64,000 nucleotides of DNA from Thalassia testudinum. Lineage: Eukaryota > Streptophyta > Magnoliopsida > Alismatales > Hydrocharitaceae. Where the stretch lies: NCBI GenBank assembly GCA_037157565.1, contig JAZHRO010000073.1:11166501-11230500 (forward strand), written 5' to 3'. Shown here piece after piece: positions 45,672-57,180 of the stretch. Made by a program: the position numbers and the translations under genes. Within the stretch, counting starts at the first letter, position 1. Each line of letters starts with the position of its first letter. The notes below the pieces were generated by a model that was not told the DNA's origin, did no database searches, and saw nothing but the letters and a program-made list of their open reading frames with translations.

Positions 45672-47736
45672 TACCCCCATGCCTAGCTTTTGCTAGTCTC
45701 TTAGCAAAATTTCAAGGTTTTAACTTCTGTTCTAGACCATGAGTTCCTTTCATACATTCTGATGAGTGCCTTTTTCTTTTCCTTTTTGATTAGGTTAGAA
45801 TGCCGACAGTAGGCCTAGAGGTACTCAAGTACCAACCAAGATCCAGACCTGACCAACTTTAGTCTCGATCCTCCGCGAAGGTTTTTAAGGCTCGCAGGAA
45901 CTATCCTAAGGTTCGTTGGACTCCGCGGTTAAAGCACCCGTGCTTGAGACATATTTTAGCCTTGGTTCAGTTTGCAGTGCATTTCTTGTAAGAGAGAGAT
46001 AAAGGATTTACTTGTTTGGAGATTTTTCTCCTTTTCTTTTTATTTCTAGCTTCATATTGGCTTCTCAACATGGTCTGTATCGGATTCCTTGTCCCCATCA
46101 TCAATCCTCAAAGGTCCCTGGCGATCGATGTTTCATGATAGCACCACCCATGGCAACCCCTAGAACCCTGGCTTTTGAGATTTCGAGATAATCCCACCCA
46201 TCGGTATTTTATAGCCAAAGCCAGACCCTGGCAATCAACATTACGTGATAATGCCTCCCATGGCATCTGAACTAGCAGGGTGCTTACATGCCCCCGGTAG
46301 GATATGTAAATATCCTAGGAGACAAGCACCGAGGAGACGATATATTGTTACGCATCTTCAAGGGGAATTTCCCGCCTCTCCGCGCCGAGAACTCGTCTAA
46401 ATCAACTTGTGTTGATCAGCCGCTCCTAATCTAGGCAACTTTTTTCAGAACATTTAAATGCATTTGCGTGATTTTGATAGTTATGCGCGCTGAACTAAAC
46501 TATGTGTGGATTGGGATGTTTAGGTTACCGAGTCCCGCAAACCAAAGGTCAGTTAACGAGGTCGAATACTCCCTAAGCCTTGACCTAATTCTTAAACTTC
46601 GCATTTTCCCCAACCTCTTGAGGATTATCCAAATCTTAGTAGGTACTTGAATTTTTAACCCTGAGTCTAGCCCAAAAGGCCTAAGATCAGCGTTCCTACT
46701 AATCTATTTTTGCATCTCATTAGCACTTTTTTCCTATTTTTCTTTTTTTCCTTGATGTGGTCTAGAACTTCGATTAATCCCTTAATCTCTTACTAATGAC
46801 TATTCTTTTTCTTTTTCATTTTGTGCTCCTTTTTGGCATTTTGCTCTTTTCCTCATGTTTATATGGCTTCAAAATTTTTTCCCTCTAATTTTTTGTTCTT
46901 TTTCAAAATTTTCTATTTTTTTGGTATTTTTGACATATGCAATTTTTTGTGAGAATCCTTCTAACTTTTCTTGATTTTTGTATGTATGCACTTTATCACC
47001 CCCCATGCCTAAGTTTTGCAATGTCCTCATTGTAAACGAAGGGTGTGAAATAGTGTTGGGTTCAGGGACTTAGAATAGGATATATCGGGTGGGTGAATGG
47101 GTCGAGAATGACTGTTGCGGATGATTTCAAGCTCTGGCACATGTACCAAAGGTGGGATCGACTATTTTAAGACCGAACTTAAGGTGCAATAGATGTGAAG
47201 TACAGATGTATAATCAGATGGATCTCAGGATTTTTTGGAATGACAGGTTGCCTTCCGTTAAGCACAAAATTCAATACCTTCAGCCGAGCGGGAAATGGGA
47301 TGGAGAGGGAGTGGTCAAATCAGTAGAGTTTTGTAGAACAAGCACCTTGATTAAGAGCCTGGTTGGTCCAACCAGTTGCTTGTTCGGATCAATAGGCTGA
47401 TGATGCAGTCCAAACCCAATCAATCTGGTGGGTTGATAAATGTAGATCAAGAGATGTGGAACCCACCATATGCTATGGAGCTCTAATGGATGTGGAAGTG
47501 TAAATCCGGATTTTGCCTGAGTTGAATCAGCCTAGTCAGAGTAGGGATCCGTAAAATAATCAGTGAATGGTGCAGAACCCTATAGGAGTGATCAGAGAAT
47601 GATGGATCATGGTCTTCAGTTTGATCAATGTTTGATACCCATATAGATGTGGAGTTGAATCATCTGCAATCGGTTTAGTAAGAGGGGAATCAGAATAGAA
47701 ATTGAGTCTGGTTGCTAGTCGGGGTTGAAAATGGGT
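45672..47736 (-). other. E4 3' non-coding region
   Basis: Outer polypurine module 45672-45709 (TACCCCCATGCCTAGC with TTTTGCTAG and TTAGCAAAA). The inner module is at 46996-47035 (CACCCCCCATGCCTAAG with TTTGCAATG and CATTGTAAA). The rest is non-coding and collinear with E7. Confidence 0.8.
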
Positions 47737-49250
47737 TTAGATGGGTTCTATATGTGTGGAAGAGGTGGCTTCAATGAGAATTGTGTATGAGGGCTCTTCT
47801 AGAAAGGAGTGACAGGTGGTTTCATGTAAAGAGTCCTCATAGTAGCTTTCAAAGTCAAAGGTGAATGCCTGAAGAGTGTCTATAGGATGATGGAAATTTG
47901 AGTCGAGAAAAGATTCAAACTCTAGGTTGCAGTCACTCTCGGCATTTTTTGGTTTTGTTTCCTGAGGATCGAAAAGAAATGATTTCATGTCACTGGAACC
48001 TGAACTTAAATCCGTGATCTTGGAAACCGGGACCTTAGAGTTGTAGACGGAGAATGAATCATGTGAGCTGAGGTCGTAGATTGGCTCATTATATTCAAGA
48101 AACAGAGTTTCTCCGAAATCATGGTAAGATTCGAAATCATCGGAGATATTGTGAAAATCAAATTCGGAATGAGATTCGCGATCAGGGGTTCCACCACTAA
48201 GTAAATCACATGATGTAGACTTAGCAACCTGACTGGGGTCTAGTGTATATGTAAATTCTGAGCTCAAAAAGGTGTTATTTGGTATAAGCTTAAGTTCTAG
48301 GCTTGTAGGAAGGACCCAATCAAAACCCCACTCGTCCAACTCGATTTCTGTATCGTAAATTGGCATGACTTCCAAAAAATCGATCTAAATCTTTAAGGAT
48401 GTTGGAGAGAGACATTCATTAAATAGAGGCCCAGAATCATACTCTTTATTGAAAATTTGATCTGTGTCATACAGAGCCTCGTAATCTTCCCAATAAGTTT
48501 CAGATCCAGATTCTAGACTTAGGATGTGGGTTGAATTACTAGAATCTAGGTCGAATAACTTTCGAGGGTCACCTTATTAGAATAAGGGGCGGGATTTACA
48601 CCCTCGAGAGGTTCAGTTCTAAGTTCATTATTGTAGGAGTCTTAGAATTCTATGCTAGGTGATCCAGGGTCTAGGGTTGGCTCAACATTGTGTTCTCCTG
48701 CAATTTCCCAACCTAATTCAATATCAGGCATGTTGTATTCCATCTGGGTTGGGAATCCACAACTTTGTGCCTCAGACCCGAGATTTGGGAAATCGGATTG
48801 ATCCTCAATATTATTCCAAGATGGTTCATCATCTGTCTGGGGTGAATACGGGTATTTCTGATCGATAATTTGTTTCAATAATCTCATCATCTCTTCTCAT
48901 TTTTCAAGATCATTTTGGTGTTGTTCCCAAAGTACAGGATTTGTTATGCATTGAAGGTATTCAAAGTTGTGCAATTTTTCTATCTCAATGTATCCTGTTA
49001 TGAGAGTGTCTCGGGTTGATCTTTTTGTGGCTTCTGTCAATAACACTTGGGCACAGTTTATGATGAAAGTTGTAGTTGTTGGTACATTAACCTGAATGTC
49101 CTCTACTAGTGTTGAGGTTTTGTATTCAATTTCATAGAATTCAAGGACATCCTCAATTATCCTATCTCTCATGGATCTTTGTGATTCAGGTTTTTTGAAT
49201 GGTAATCCTAAGTAACTCGGATGCATATTTGGATTAGATGGTGGAATCAA
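47737..49250 (-). pseudogene. E4 acidic ORF of unknown function, decayed copy
   Basis: From ATG at 49250 it reads YLGLPFKKPESQRSMRD, NVPTTTTFIINCAQVLLTEA, YIEIEKLHNFEYLQC and RLLKQIIDQKYPYSPQTDDE. The acidic half follows (EVMPIYDTEIELDEWGFDW; TLDPSQVAKSTSCDLLSGG; FHHPIDTLQAFTFDFESYYE). A TGA at 48897 stands where E6 has CGG Arg, a second stop lies at 48642, and there is a frameshifted stretch at about 48380-48600. The two halves align without gaps to the E7 copy and, at the N-terminus, to E6. No reverse transcriptase, protease or integrase motif is visible. It is the only long frame in a structurally complete element, so it is the element's own protein, role unknown. Confidence 0.8.
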
Positions 49251-50409
49251 GATGTAGAATCAGAATTCGGATCAAGATGTAGAATCAAGTTGTCAAACGA
49301 TTAGAGCTGAGTAGAGAATCCCACTGAAAATTTATGTGTGTGCTCTAAAGAGAAGGGATGAGGGACCAGATGTGTTTTTGACCCAATCAAAGCACCCAAA
49401 GATGTTTGGATGACTATGGAGGCTCAGGGTGGATGATACCCCTGGATCAGAAAGTCGTCCACCTGAGAGTTACCTGGGCAACCAGAGAGGGAGAGTCCCG
49501 CAAAGACCCCTACATGGTAGTGTCCCCACGGGTTACAGGGTTTCCCCCACCAGGCCTCTCTTGTCACTAAGATTCCAGGTAGACCAAAATGGGGACCTTG
49601 ACCTCTTAAGTCTACCAATTTTAGATTGAAGGTGCTTAGGGTTCCACTTGAACTTTAGATTTTTTTGGCTTTGTGACCTAATGTGGAGGTTGGTTGACCC
49701 AACAAGGGGTCAACTTCACCTGACCTGCCCTAAAGATGGCAAAATGATTCTAGGTCAAGACCTAGAAATCACCCTGATTTGATTCCCAGGTTAGTAGGTC
49801 CAAAGTTTTTAGGGTTCAAGTGATTTTAGAGCTTGATTTTAGGGTCTGTCTTACTTATATGTTTTTCAATCAAGGGCTTAGGTAGCATACAGATATGGGT
49901 GGGTTTATTTCCTTTTATGCAAGCATGTGTGAGCTAGCACTCCAAAATCCTATTGTAGAAACCCTAATTTGGTTCTATTTCCAATCCTCTTTTATTTTCA
50001 CAGAAGTTCTCTTTGGACATCAAAACAAGAAGTGTGTAGTCTGCGGAGGTTCAGAAATTAAGCATGATCTTTAATAGGCACAAGAATTTGTGGGGTAGGA
50101 TCTCTACAAATCGCTTCAACTCTACTAAGTTTTGAAAAAAATTTTCGCGAAATCAGGAAACTTTGCCTTTAATAACGGTAATTACTATAGAAAGAAGGCA
50201 GTTGATTCCTACTTTGATTGCTTTCTTTTGGCTTCTCAAGATTAGGAGATGGATTTAGGGAAGAAGAGAGAATTTACCTGCCCTGGATTGGTTGATTTGC
50301 ATGGGAGATCTCCTCGTGAAATACCTCGCAAATATCACAATAAAACAAATAGGGCAAGTTAGTGTTCAAATCAAAAGAATGCAGAGACTAGTGATGAATT
50401 GTGTGTTGC
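49251..50409 (-). other. E4 5' leader
   Basis: Non-coding. A block at 49420-49620 (GAGAGGGAGAGTCCCGCAAA, GGGTTACAGGGTTTCCCCC) is conserved with E6 at about 63150-63330 and could hold a packaging or dimerisation structure. Confidence 0.7.
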
Positions 50410-50427
50410 TCCCCGGCAACGACACCA
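50410..50427 (-). other. E4 primer-binding site (tRNA-Asp type)
   Basis: The minus strand reads TGGTGTCGTTGCCGGGGA, two C-to-T changes from the intact site at 62336, three bases from the LTR. Confidence 0.85.
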
Positions 50428-50430
50428 AAA

Positions 50431-53236
50431 TGTTTGAATGCTTGATTGGATTTTAAAAAGGTGGCATTGTAGTACAGTCGAGAAAGCGTTCAAAACAAAT
50501 AAATTTTATTACTCGAATGTTAAGTCCAAGGTCGAACACAGGGAGCAAATAGAATTTATGCCTAATCTCAATAGATGTAATTTGAACACATAAAATTACA
50601 TAAAACCTAATTCAGAATGTAAAGCATGAAGTTATGAATAATAAAATGTAGCAAAAGAGAGATATTGGGAAGAATTGGATAAAAAGTGTTTCTTTTGCTT
50701 CTTCTCTGTTTTCTTTTCTCTTATCTACCTTTTCCTTCTTCCTCTGGCTCTTCTTTGGCTTCTATTCTTTCTTCTTGCCTTCTCCTTCCTCTGCCTTAGC
50801 TTCTGATTCTTCTTCTTTCTCTTTCTTCTTCAGCCGTGCCTTCTTCTTCTCTGATTTCTCCCTCAGCTTCCTCTGTCTCCACCCATGCCTTCTCCTTTTT
50901 TGACTCTTCTTTCTTCTTTCTGCCTTCTCTGCTACAGTGCCTTCTCCTTCTGTCCTCTGCAGCTTCTTTTGCCTTAAGCCCTCAGCTCCTTTCTTCAACT
51001 TTGCCTTCAGATCCTTAGCTTCCTCTGTGGCTCCTCCTGCCCTTAGCTTCTTCAGCATTAGCTTCCTCTTCCTTCTTCCTTTCCCTACACACAAGTACAA
51101 AACCTACCCCTACCCACCCCCGTAAACTCCCTCTCTCTTTTCTCTCTTAGGCTCACTCTCCTAGAGCCAATCGGGTATTCGAGTTGGGCAAGCGTACCCG
51201 GGTCCAGGCGCACCAGCGTGGGTGGTGTGCAAGGAGTGCAGGGTAAACGGTTCAGGTCAGCCAGGTCTGCGGAGTGGTGTGCACAGATGAGGCGTGTGGG
51301 CGAGGGGACCTCACCCCATGTTTGGAGGCAAAGAGCCTCTGATATGAATTCAATTTATGCCACTCAGCGCACTCTAAACTTTCCGAGGTGGGACTAAAAG
51401 TCCAACTCGCTTCACTTGCGCCTGCAGGAGGATGCCTCGCCTAATTATTGTGGCAGCAGTGCCTCTCAAAGCCAATCACTGGCTGGATGTGTGCATGTGC
51501 TAATTCCGCACTGCCTGGACCTGGGAACCTGGAGCATAGCAACCTGATTGAAGCTTGCAAGCAAGCTTCACAGCTTCTTCAATGGCGGCCGAGGTCGAAA
51601 CCTGTTCTCAAACAACACAGCCTTGCGGCCTCATTAGAATACATAGGAGGCTTCGTCGTGACACAACGAAGGTGTCTAGGTGGGTGGCGTGGGCGCGGGG
51701 TGGCCTAGGCATGCGTGCCTAGGTCGGTCTGTGGCCGTGGTGATGGGTCTGTTCGGGGGGAGATTGTGGAGGTTATGGCGATCGATGGAGTTGGAGGAAG
51801 TGATCAGTGGAAGGTGGCGGTGCTTTTGAGGGATTTGGCGAGGTGGATGGGTGTGTGGAAGTGACGGAGACACCTCGCCGGTGGTCTGCCGAAGGTGGAG
51901 AAGATGGTGGTGATTTGCGGTGGTCAAGGGTCAAAAATAGAAATAAAGAAGGGGGAAATGAAGAGAGGAGAGAGGGGAAGAGATTTGACCTAGTTTAAGG
52001 ATGAAGGAGGGTGAGATAGCGGCTGGCACGTACCTGCCACCATCGGAGACAAAGGTTCCAGTAGAGGGGTGACGGCGACGATGAGGGGGTATTTGGTGCG
52101 TGTGCAGGTACGATGAAACACAAACGAAGGAGGCAGAGATGTCTCTGCCACTGGTATTGTGGCAGAGCGACAAGAAGAGGGAGGAGGAGTCGCCGGAGCT
52201 CACTGGATGCTTGGCTGGAGGAGAAGAGACGAAGTTGAGGGTTGTTCTCCGGCCAAACCAAGTTGAGAATGATCGGCTGGGCCTGGGGCTTCTTTTATAG
52301 GCACAGGCAGATGGCCTTATGATTGGAAGGCAAGCTTCCAAGCACAAGTACCCTCGCTGGGCATGGAAAGCTAAAAATACCCAAATCTCTCATGCGTTCG
52401 CATGAGAGATTGGGTGACAATTAGGGCTTGAAATTGCATTCATAAGATTGGGAATTCCTTAGAGAATCTCCCTTTAAAATTTGAGAGGGAGTCTCTGAGG
52501 AATTAGGGAGAAATCCCCTTTGGAATCCTCATCGGAGTAGGACTCCTCCGCTGTAATGGTGGAGGGACCTAATTGCAAAGAATGGCAAGAAAGCTAGGGG
52601 GTCTCTCCAAGGTTTTCAAAAGCTAGTGGTCTAAAAGTAATTAGGTTGGATTATTTTGCAAAGTAGGTCAAGGTGAACTCCCCTTAGGTCCAAATTTTGG
52701 TACAAACCTAATTTGGACCTAAGGAATCCAATGGTGAAGTTGGATTTTAGGTTTGACCACATTCGACTAGGCATTTTACCTAAAAACCCAATTTAGGGCA
52801 AATAGTTGACTAGATCCCCTATTTAGGTCAAAATAGGTTCCAAAGGCTAAATTGAAGGTTCTAAACCCTATGAGATATTTTTCCATGATTTTTAGAGGGT
52901 TTAGTTGATTTTTATCCTAGCCAGAACCTTGTAAAATTAAGTGAATCTATTTTAGGGTTACAAGAAGTTATTTAATTCCCATATTTCACATTAACTCATT
53001 TCCGATTGAACCAACCCACTTTTTATCTTGTTAGGACCAATTGGCCTATGTTTATCCCATGAGAAATCCCGTTGTCGTACTGCAATGGTAAAATTGTAGT
53101 TTTACCCTTTGTTTCTTATTTTCCTCTCAGAACAGTTATTTCATGAATTAGGCCCTTTACTTGGTTATGTCGAAGCTTTTGTTCTCTTTTCTCGGTCAAA
53201 ATGAGCTAGTTAGAGCTCATGATGGTGTTCCCATCA
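50431..53236 (-). mobile_element. E4 5' LTR
   Basis: Collinear with 42863-45671 throughout, including the plus-strand pyrimidine tract (about 50690-51090), the GAAGCTTGC hairpin and the TATA box at 52292-52299. Confidence 0.92.
52292..52299 (-). promoter_or_regulatory. TATA box of the E4 5' LTR
   Basis: Minus-strand TATAAAAG, the promoter position that would drive the E4 transcript. Confidence 0.6.
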
Positions 53237-53929
53237 CCTAACTATGAGGTATCATCATCTAATTATCCAGAACTTAAGAGTCCTTGCAATAGACTTAGCG
53301 CACCAGTAATCTCTCTACTTTCTCCTCACAAATAATAGGTGGATCTAATAAAAGGTAGTTTGTCTAACTCCCTTCAAACTACCCAAGAATTTAGTAGGCT
53401 AAAAATGCTTACTGGTTTTCTACAAAGATCCATTACCCTATCTACATGCAAATGAATGTATTGGATTCTAAACTCTGAAACACTTAAAGAAAATCTTCAA
53501 TGACACCTCCTTGATAAAGAAGTTTTGCTAGAGCTAACCAATTCAGCTCAAGATTTTGTTTTTTTGCTAATGCACCTAACTTAAATGCATGAATACCACC
53601 TAAAAATGTAAAATGCATCCCCCCATGCCTAAATCCTACAATGTCCTCATTGTAAAATTAAAATAGGGGGAGAAAGGAAAAAAATCACCTGATGAAGGCA
53701 TTATTCATGGCGTTGGGTTGCCTCCCAACAAGTGCTGCATTTTCTGTCAGCAGCCAGACTTATAGGGAACCTATAAGTCTAATTCCAAACAGAAAGAGCT
53801 AGGCCCTAAAAATATGCATAACAGCGCGGGCTTAGAAAACATGTAGCCACAGATGTTGGCGAGCTGATGATGTAGTGTGATTCCAAATTCTCGCCATAAG
53901 AAATGAAAATAGAGAACCTCGTAGGCTAC
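53237..53929 (-). other. element B internal, 3' of the ORF
   Basis: Contains the inner polypurine module at 53619-53657 (CCCCCCATGCCTAAAT, then CAATGTCCTCATTG) and a TTGGGTTGCCTCCCAAC stem-loop at about 53713. No coding sequence. Continuous with 42741-42862 across the E4 insertion. Confidence 0.7.
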
Positions 53930-55726
53930 CTAGGGAGGTCTTGGAATAACAAAAGGAACATGGAAAGGGACCTCCCAAAACAAAATAAGTGGAGGATAAC
54001 TAGGGTCCTCCAAAGTAGGAAGGGTTTTAAAAGATATAAACATAATTATTTCAAACCCTTGAATAGCGAGACTAAAAGTACAAACATCAATCCACACTCG
54101 CCATTTTACCCGAGGATGTACTGGCCTGATATGCTCCCTAAAAAGAATGTAAGTGAGCAGAGACCTAAGCCAAGGATCGGTTAGGGAGTGTAAGGGCTGC
54201 TTATGGTGTTGGGCGGTAATGGTTAAGTCCAAGGAGGGCTTAGTTTATGTCAAGTCTAAGAATTCAGATTCTATATTATGCTCCCTAATAGTTATTATAG
54301 AAAAATTCACGTCACCCTGCCTATCATTAATGATTTCCTCAAGAATCAGAGTCATATTTTCACCTTCTGGTATATGTGAATCAATGGTGGACTCCAAATC
54401 AAATTCCTTTGATGGTAGGGTCAAAGCAACAAAATCATTATCATTAATTTCATCCCTGGATTATTTTGGTTCACTTAAATTTTTGTCGGGGTGTATATGT
54501 GATTCACCAGTGAAGAGAGGAGTTGCATTAGTATCCTCAATTATTTCTAAAGGAGGATCAGTCTTAATGTTTTGGAGTAAGCCTATATCACTCAATTTTT
54601 TGTTCTTCTCGAGGCATAAATCCTCAATTGATGTGTATTGTCCTCGAGAGTCTCCCCTAGGCTTGTCACTATTGTATTCGTCCTCCTCCAATATCAACTC
54701 CTAATTTTGTGGAGGATGACTCTCAAAATCAAAAGAAGGGAGGAATCTAGATTTCACCAGATCATTTATATCCCTAGGGGGTAAGTCCTCGAATAACAAA
54801 TAATCCCCCTATGATTCACTCCAAACTCTAAGCCCGGGTTCCTCCATTAAGTCATCATCCTCATCTAGAATAGACTCTTTATATCCCTGAGACCAAAATT
54901 GATCCAATTCATCCTCCATTCCCTTAGGGTCGCCTATATTAGGTATATGTAAATCCTCAGGATGTTGCATGGGAGGTGTTGGTTCCCTAGGTGGAGGATC
55001 ATTATTAGGCTCACTAAGGGTAGAATGGGTTTCCACCACATGATCAATCGGGGAAGTGATATGACTAGCACGACCTTGACTTGGGTCATCGGAGTAAGAA
55101 AAATATTGTCAACCTGGTCAAGGTCCTCAGATGTTTCCATCTTCTCTTCCTTTTGATTCCAATAAAGCTCGGGTGGATAATCACTAGGATTGTTCTCCTC
55201 TAGAGGCTGTGTCTCATGGGAATTACTAAGTGATAGCTAGTACTCAAAATGGAATCCCTGTTGTCATTGGTTTGCTCTGAATTATTTTGATGATCAATGT
55301 TGTACAAGTAGGGATCAGAATCAATAATAGGAAGGTAGCTAAGTTGACTAATTTCCTCATTCAGTCATTGACTATTCCTCAACATCTCTCCTGTAGACTC
55401 CATTTCGTTTTGCTGTTTTTGCATTTCTATCATAAAAGAGGAGAGACTACTACTATCAGATTGAGGAGGATAGTCAATTTCAAGTCTGGTTGCCTAGGGT
55501 TATCAGTCCAATCTCGATAAGGAAAATCATGAAGAGTGGGAGGGTTGGGTGTTTGCAAACTAGAAAATTCCACTCCTAGGTTCTACTCAAAAGTGGGAGT
55601 TATCAGGCCAGTGCTCTCAGGATAGGAATATGATTGATCGCATGAATTGTCATTATACCCATCAAAGGATGGATATGCTCGGGGCATGGGATTCTGGTTA
55701 AAATGATAGGAGTAAGGATAGTCCAT
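53930..55726 (-). pseudogene. element B acidic ORF with Tyr/Pro-rich head
   Basis: From ATG at 55726 the minus strand reads MDYPYSYHFNQNPMPRAYPS, DNSCDQSYSYPESTGLITP, then (after a shift) IDYPPQSDSSSLSSFMIEMQ and LSYLPIIDSDPYLYNIDHQN. After another shift near 55090 one frame runs to 53930 with a few stops: EPNNDPPPREPTPPMQHPED, DELDQFWSQGYKESILDEDD, IPEGENMTLILEEIINDRQG. The last part is hydrophobic and basic (PWLRSLLTYILFREHIRPV). The head resembles the E2 ORF. No gag core or pol motif is recognised. It fills the position of gag-pol between the leader and the inner polypurine module, so it is probably the element's own protein, now inactivated. Confidence 0.6.
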
Positions 55727-57160
55727 TTCTTTCAATCAAATGGTTTAACTTTCTTAGGACTTAGATTAAAAATAGAAACTTCCTAGAGAGCTCTATCACG
55801 CACACACCAAGCAAACACAAGGAAAGAGGTCTTTTGTTGAATTAAATCACTTTAAGCCCTCTTCCAACCTTTCTAGCTTGGCCAAATGGAGTCAAGGCGG
55901 TATTTCTCCATTCCCATGTAAGTGGTATAAGATAAGGCACTTGAGATTCCTAGTCAAAGGCTGTTAAGGAGGTTGAGGTTGCTTTTAATTATTTTGGGTG
56001 ACCAATCAAGTTGTCAATCAATTACGCACCCTAAATTGACCTTCGAGTGCCCTAGAGATGTACACTTTGTTGCAATGATATTCTCAAATGCTCAAGTAAA
56101 AAGGTATTCCAAGGATGGAACCACAGGATGCAAGTAGGGTGAACCCTTCCTTTGAGGCGATGCATTAGCGGTGCCTCTTAACTACCCTTGAATTCCTTTA
56201 TAGGGTGTCCCCCTCCTTAGAGTATCAAATCACTCGGGAAAAAGTTAATACCACCATCACAAAGCGAGATAGGAGGGTTTGTATCGATAAAGAGATCGAT
56301 GCCTATAGTCTTAAGGGTCTAAGTCCTAGTGCAATGCCTATAGTGCTTGCTCGGTGAGGAAGTGTGCGCAAAGTGATTTTTCTTTTGAAAATCTCAATCA
56401 AGTTATTCAAACACTTCTTGTATCTTTTATTTTTCTTTCAAGAAGTAATGTGACCACTTGATTAATCTTTTCAAATCAGCTTAAGTGGTCTTCTTAAATT
56501 TTGTCCAAATGCAATGCGTGTACAGATAACTGATGCACAAGAAAAGATGTACCTTACTCTAGCTCTCTTCTTTGCAGGATGTTTGCAATGCAGAAAGAAA
56601 AATCAGATGCTGCTCAAACAATCCTAGATGGTCGCTCTATAGATATGCAGCTTCTAGTGGGTAGTTCGATTTCTTTTTTCTTTTTTCTTTCTTTTTATGA
56701 TAATAAGCAAGCAAACCTAATCTAATTTAACTAACTAACATGCAGTTCAAAGAATTCCAATAAACCTATAATCTAAATAAAATGGCAACACACTCCCGAA
56801 AAGACACTTCAGCATACAAGAGCGATAAGCAATAAAAGCACTGGGATCAGGTTCCCAAAAATGCCCAACAAGGGTCCAACAAAAAAATAGAAACTAAATG
56901 TCTAATGTCTATCTAGCATGATCTAAATCTAAAGGAGGCAAATAATTCTTCAGTCTCCAATCCTCCTTCCACGCACGTGGAATCAAGGCCCACGTGCCCC
57001 TATTGCTACCCTCTAGGTGGCGTCAAGGTGCACCAAAAGTATCGCCTCCGTTGCTGCTCCTTACAAATGTACCTCACACAGAAGAATAGAGAATGGTCAG
57101 ATAAATGCGCACCTCAAAATAGCCACAAATAAACCAGGTGAACCTATTGCGTCTATTACC
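55727..57160 (-). other. element B 5' leader
   Basis: Non-coding sequence from the primer site to the ORF. I see no conserved structure shared with the other leaders beyond scattered short blocks. Confidence 0.6.
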
Positions 57161-57178
57161 TCCCCGGCAACTGCACCA
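57161..57178 (-). other. element B primer-binding site (tRNA-Asp type)
   Basis: The minus strand reads TGGTGCAGTTGCCGGGGA, two bases from the LTR; three changes from the intact site. Confidence 0.8.
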
Positions 57179-57180
57179 TT

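Larger units (their letters stand above)
42863..53236 (-). mobile_element. E4, complete pol-less family I element
   Basis: A structurally complete element of about 10.4 kb. LTRs of 2809 and 2806 bases both start TGTTTGAA and end GTGTTCCCATCA. It has a tRNA-Asp-type primer site at 50410, a polypurine tract at 45672, and flanks TCTAA and CCTAA as a target duplication with one change. The internal region is only about 4.8 kb and holds the acidic ORF but no pol, so it is non-autonomous. Confidence 0.92.
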
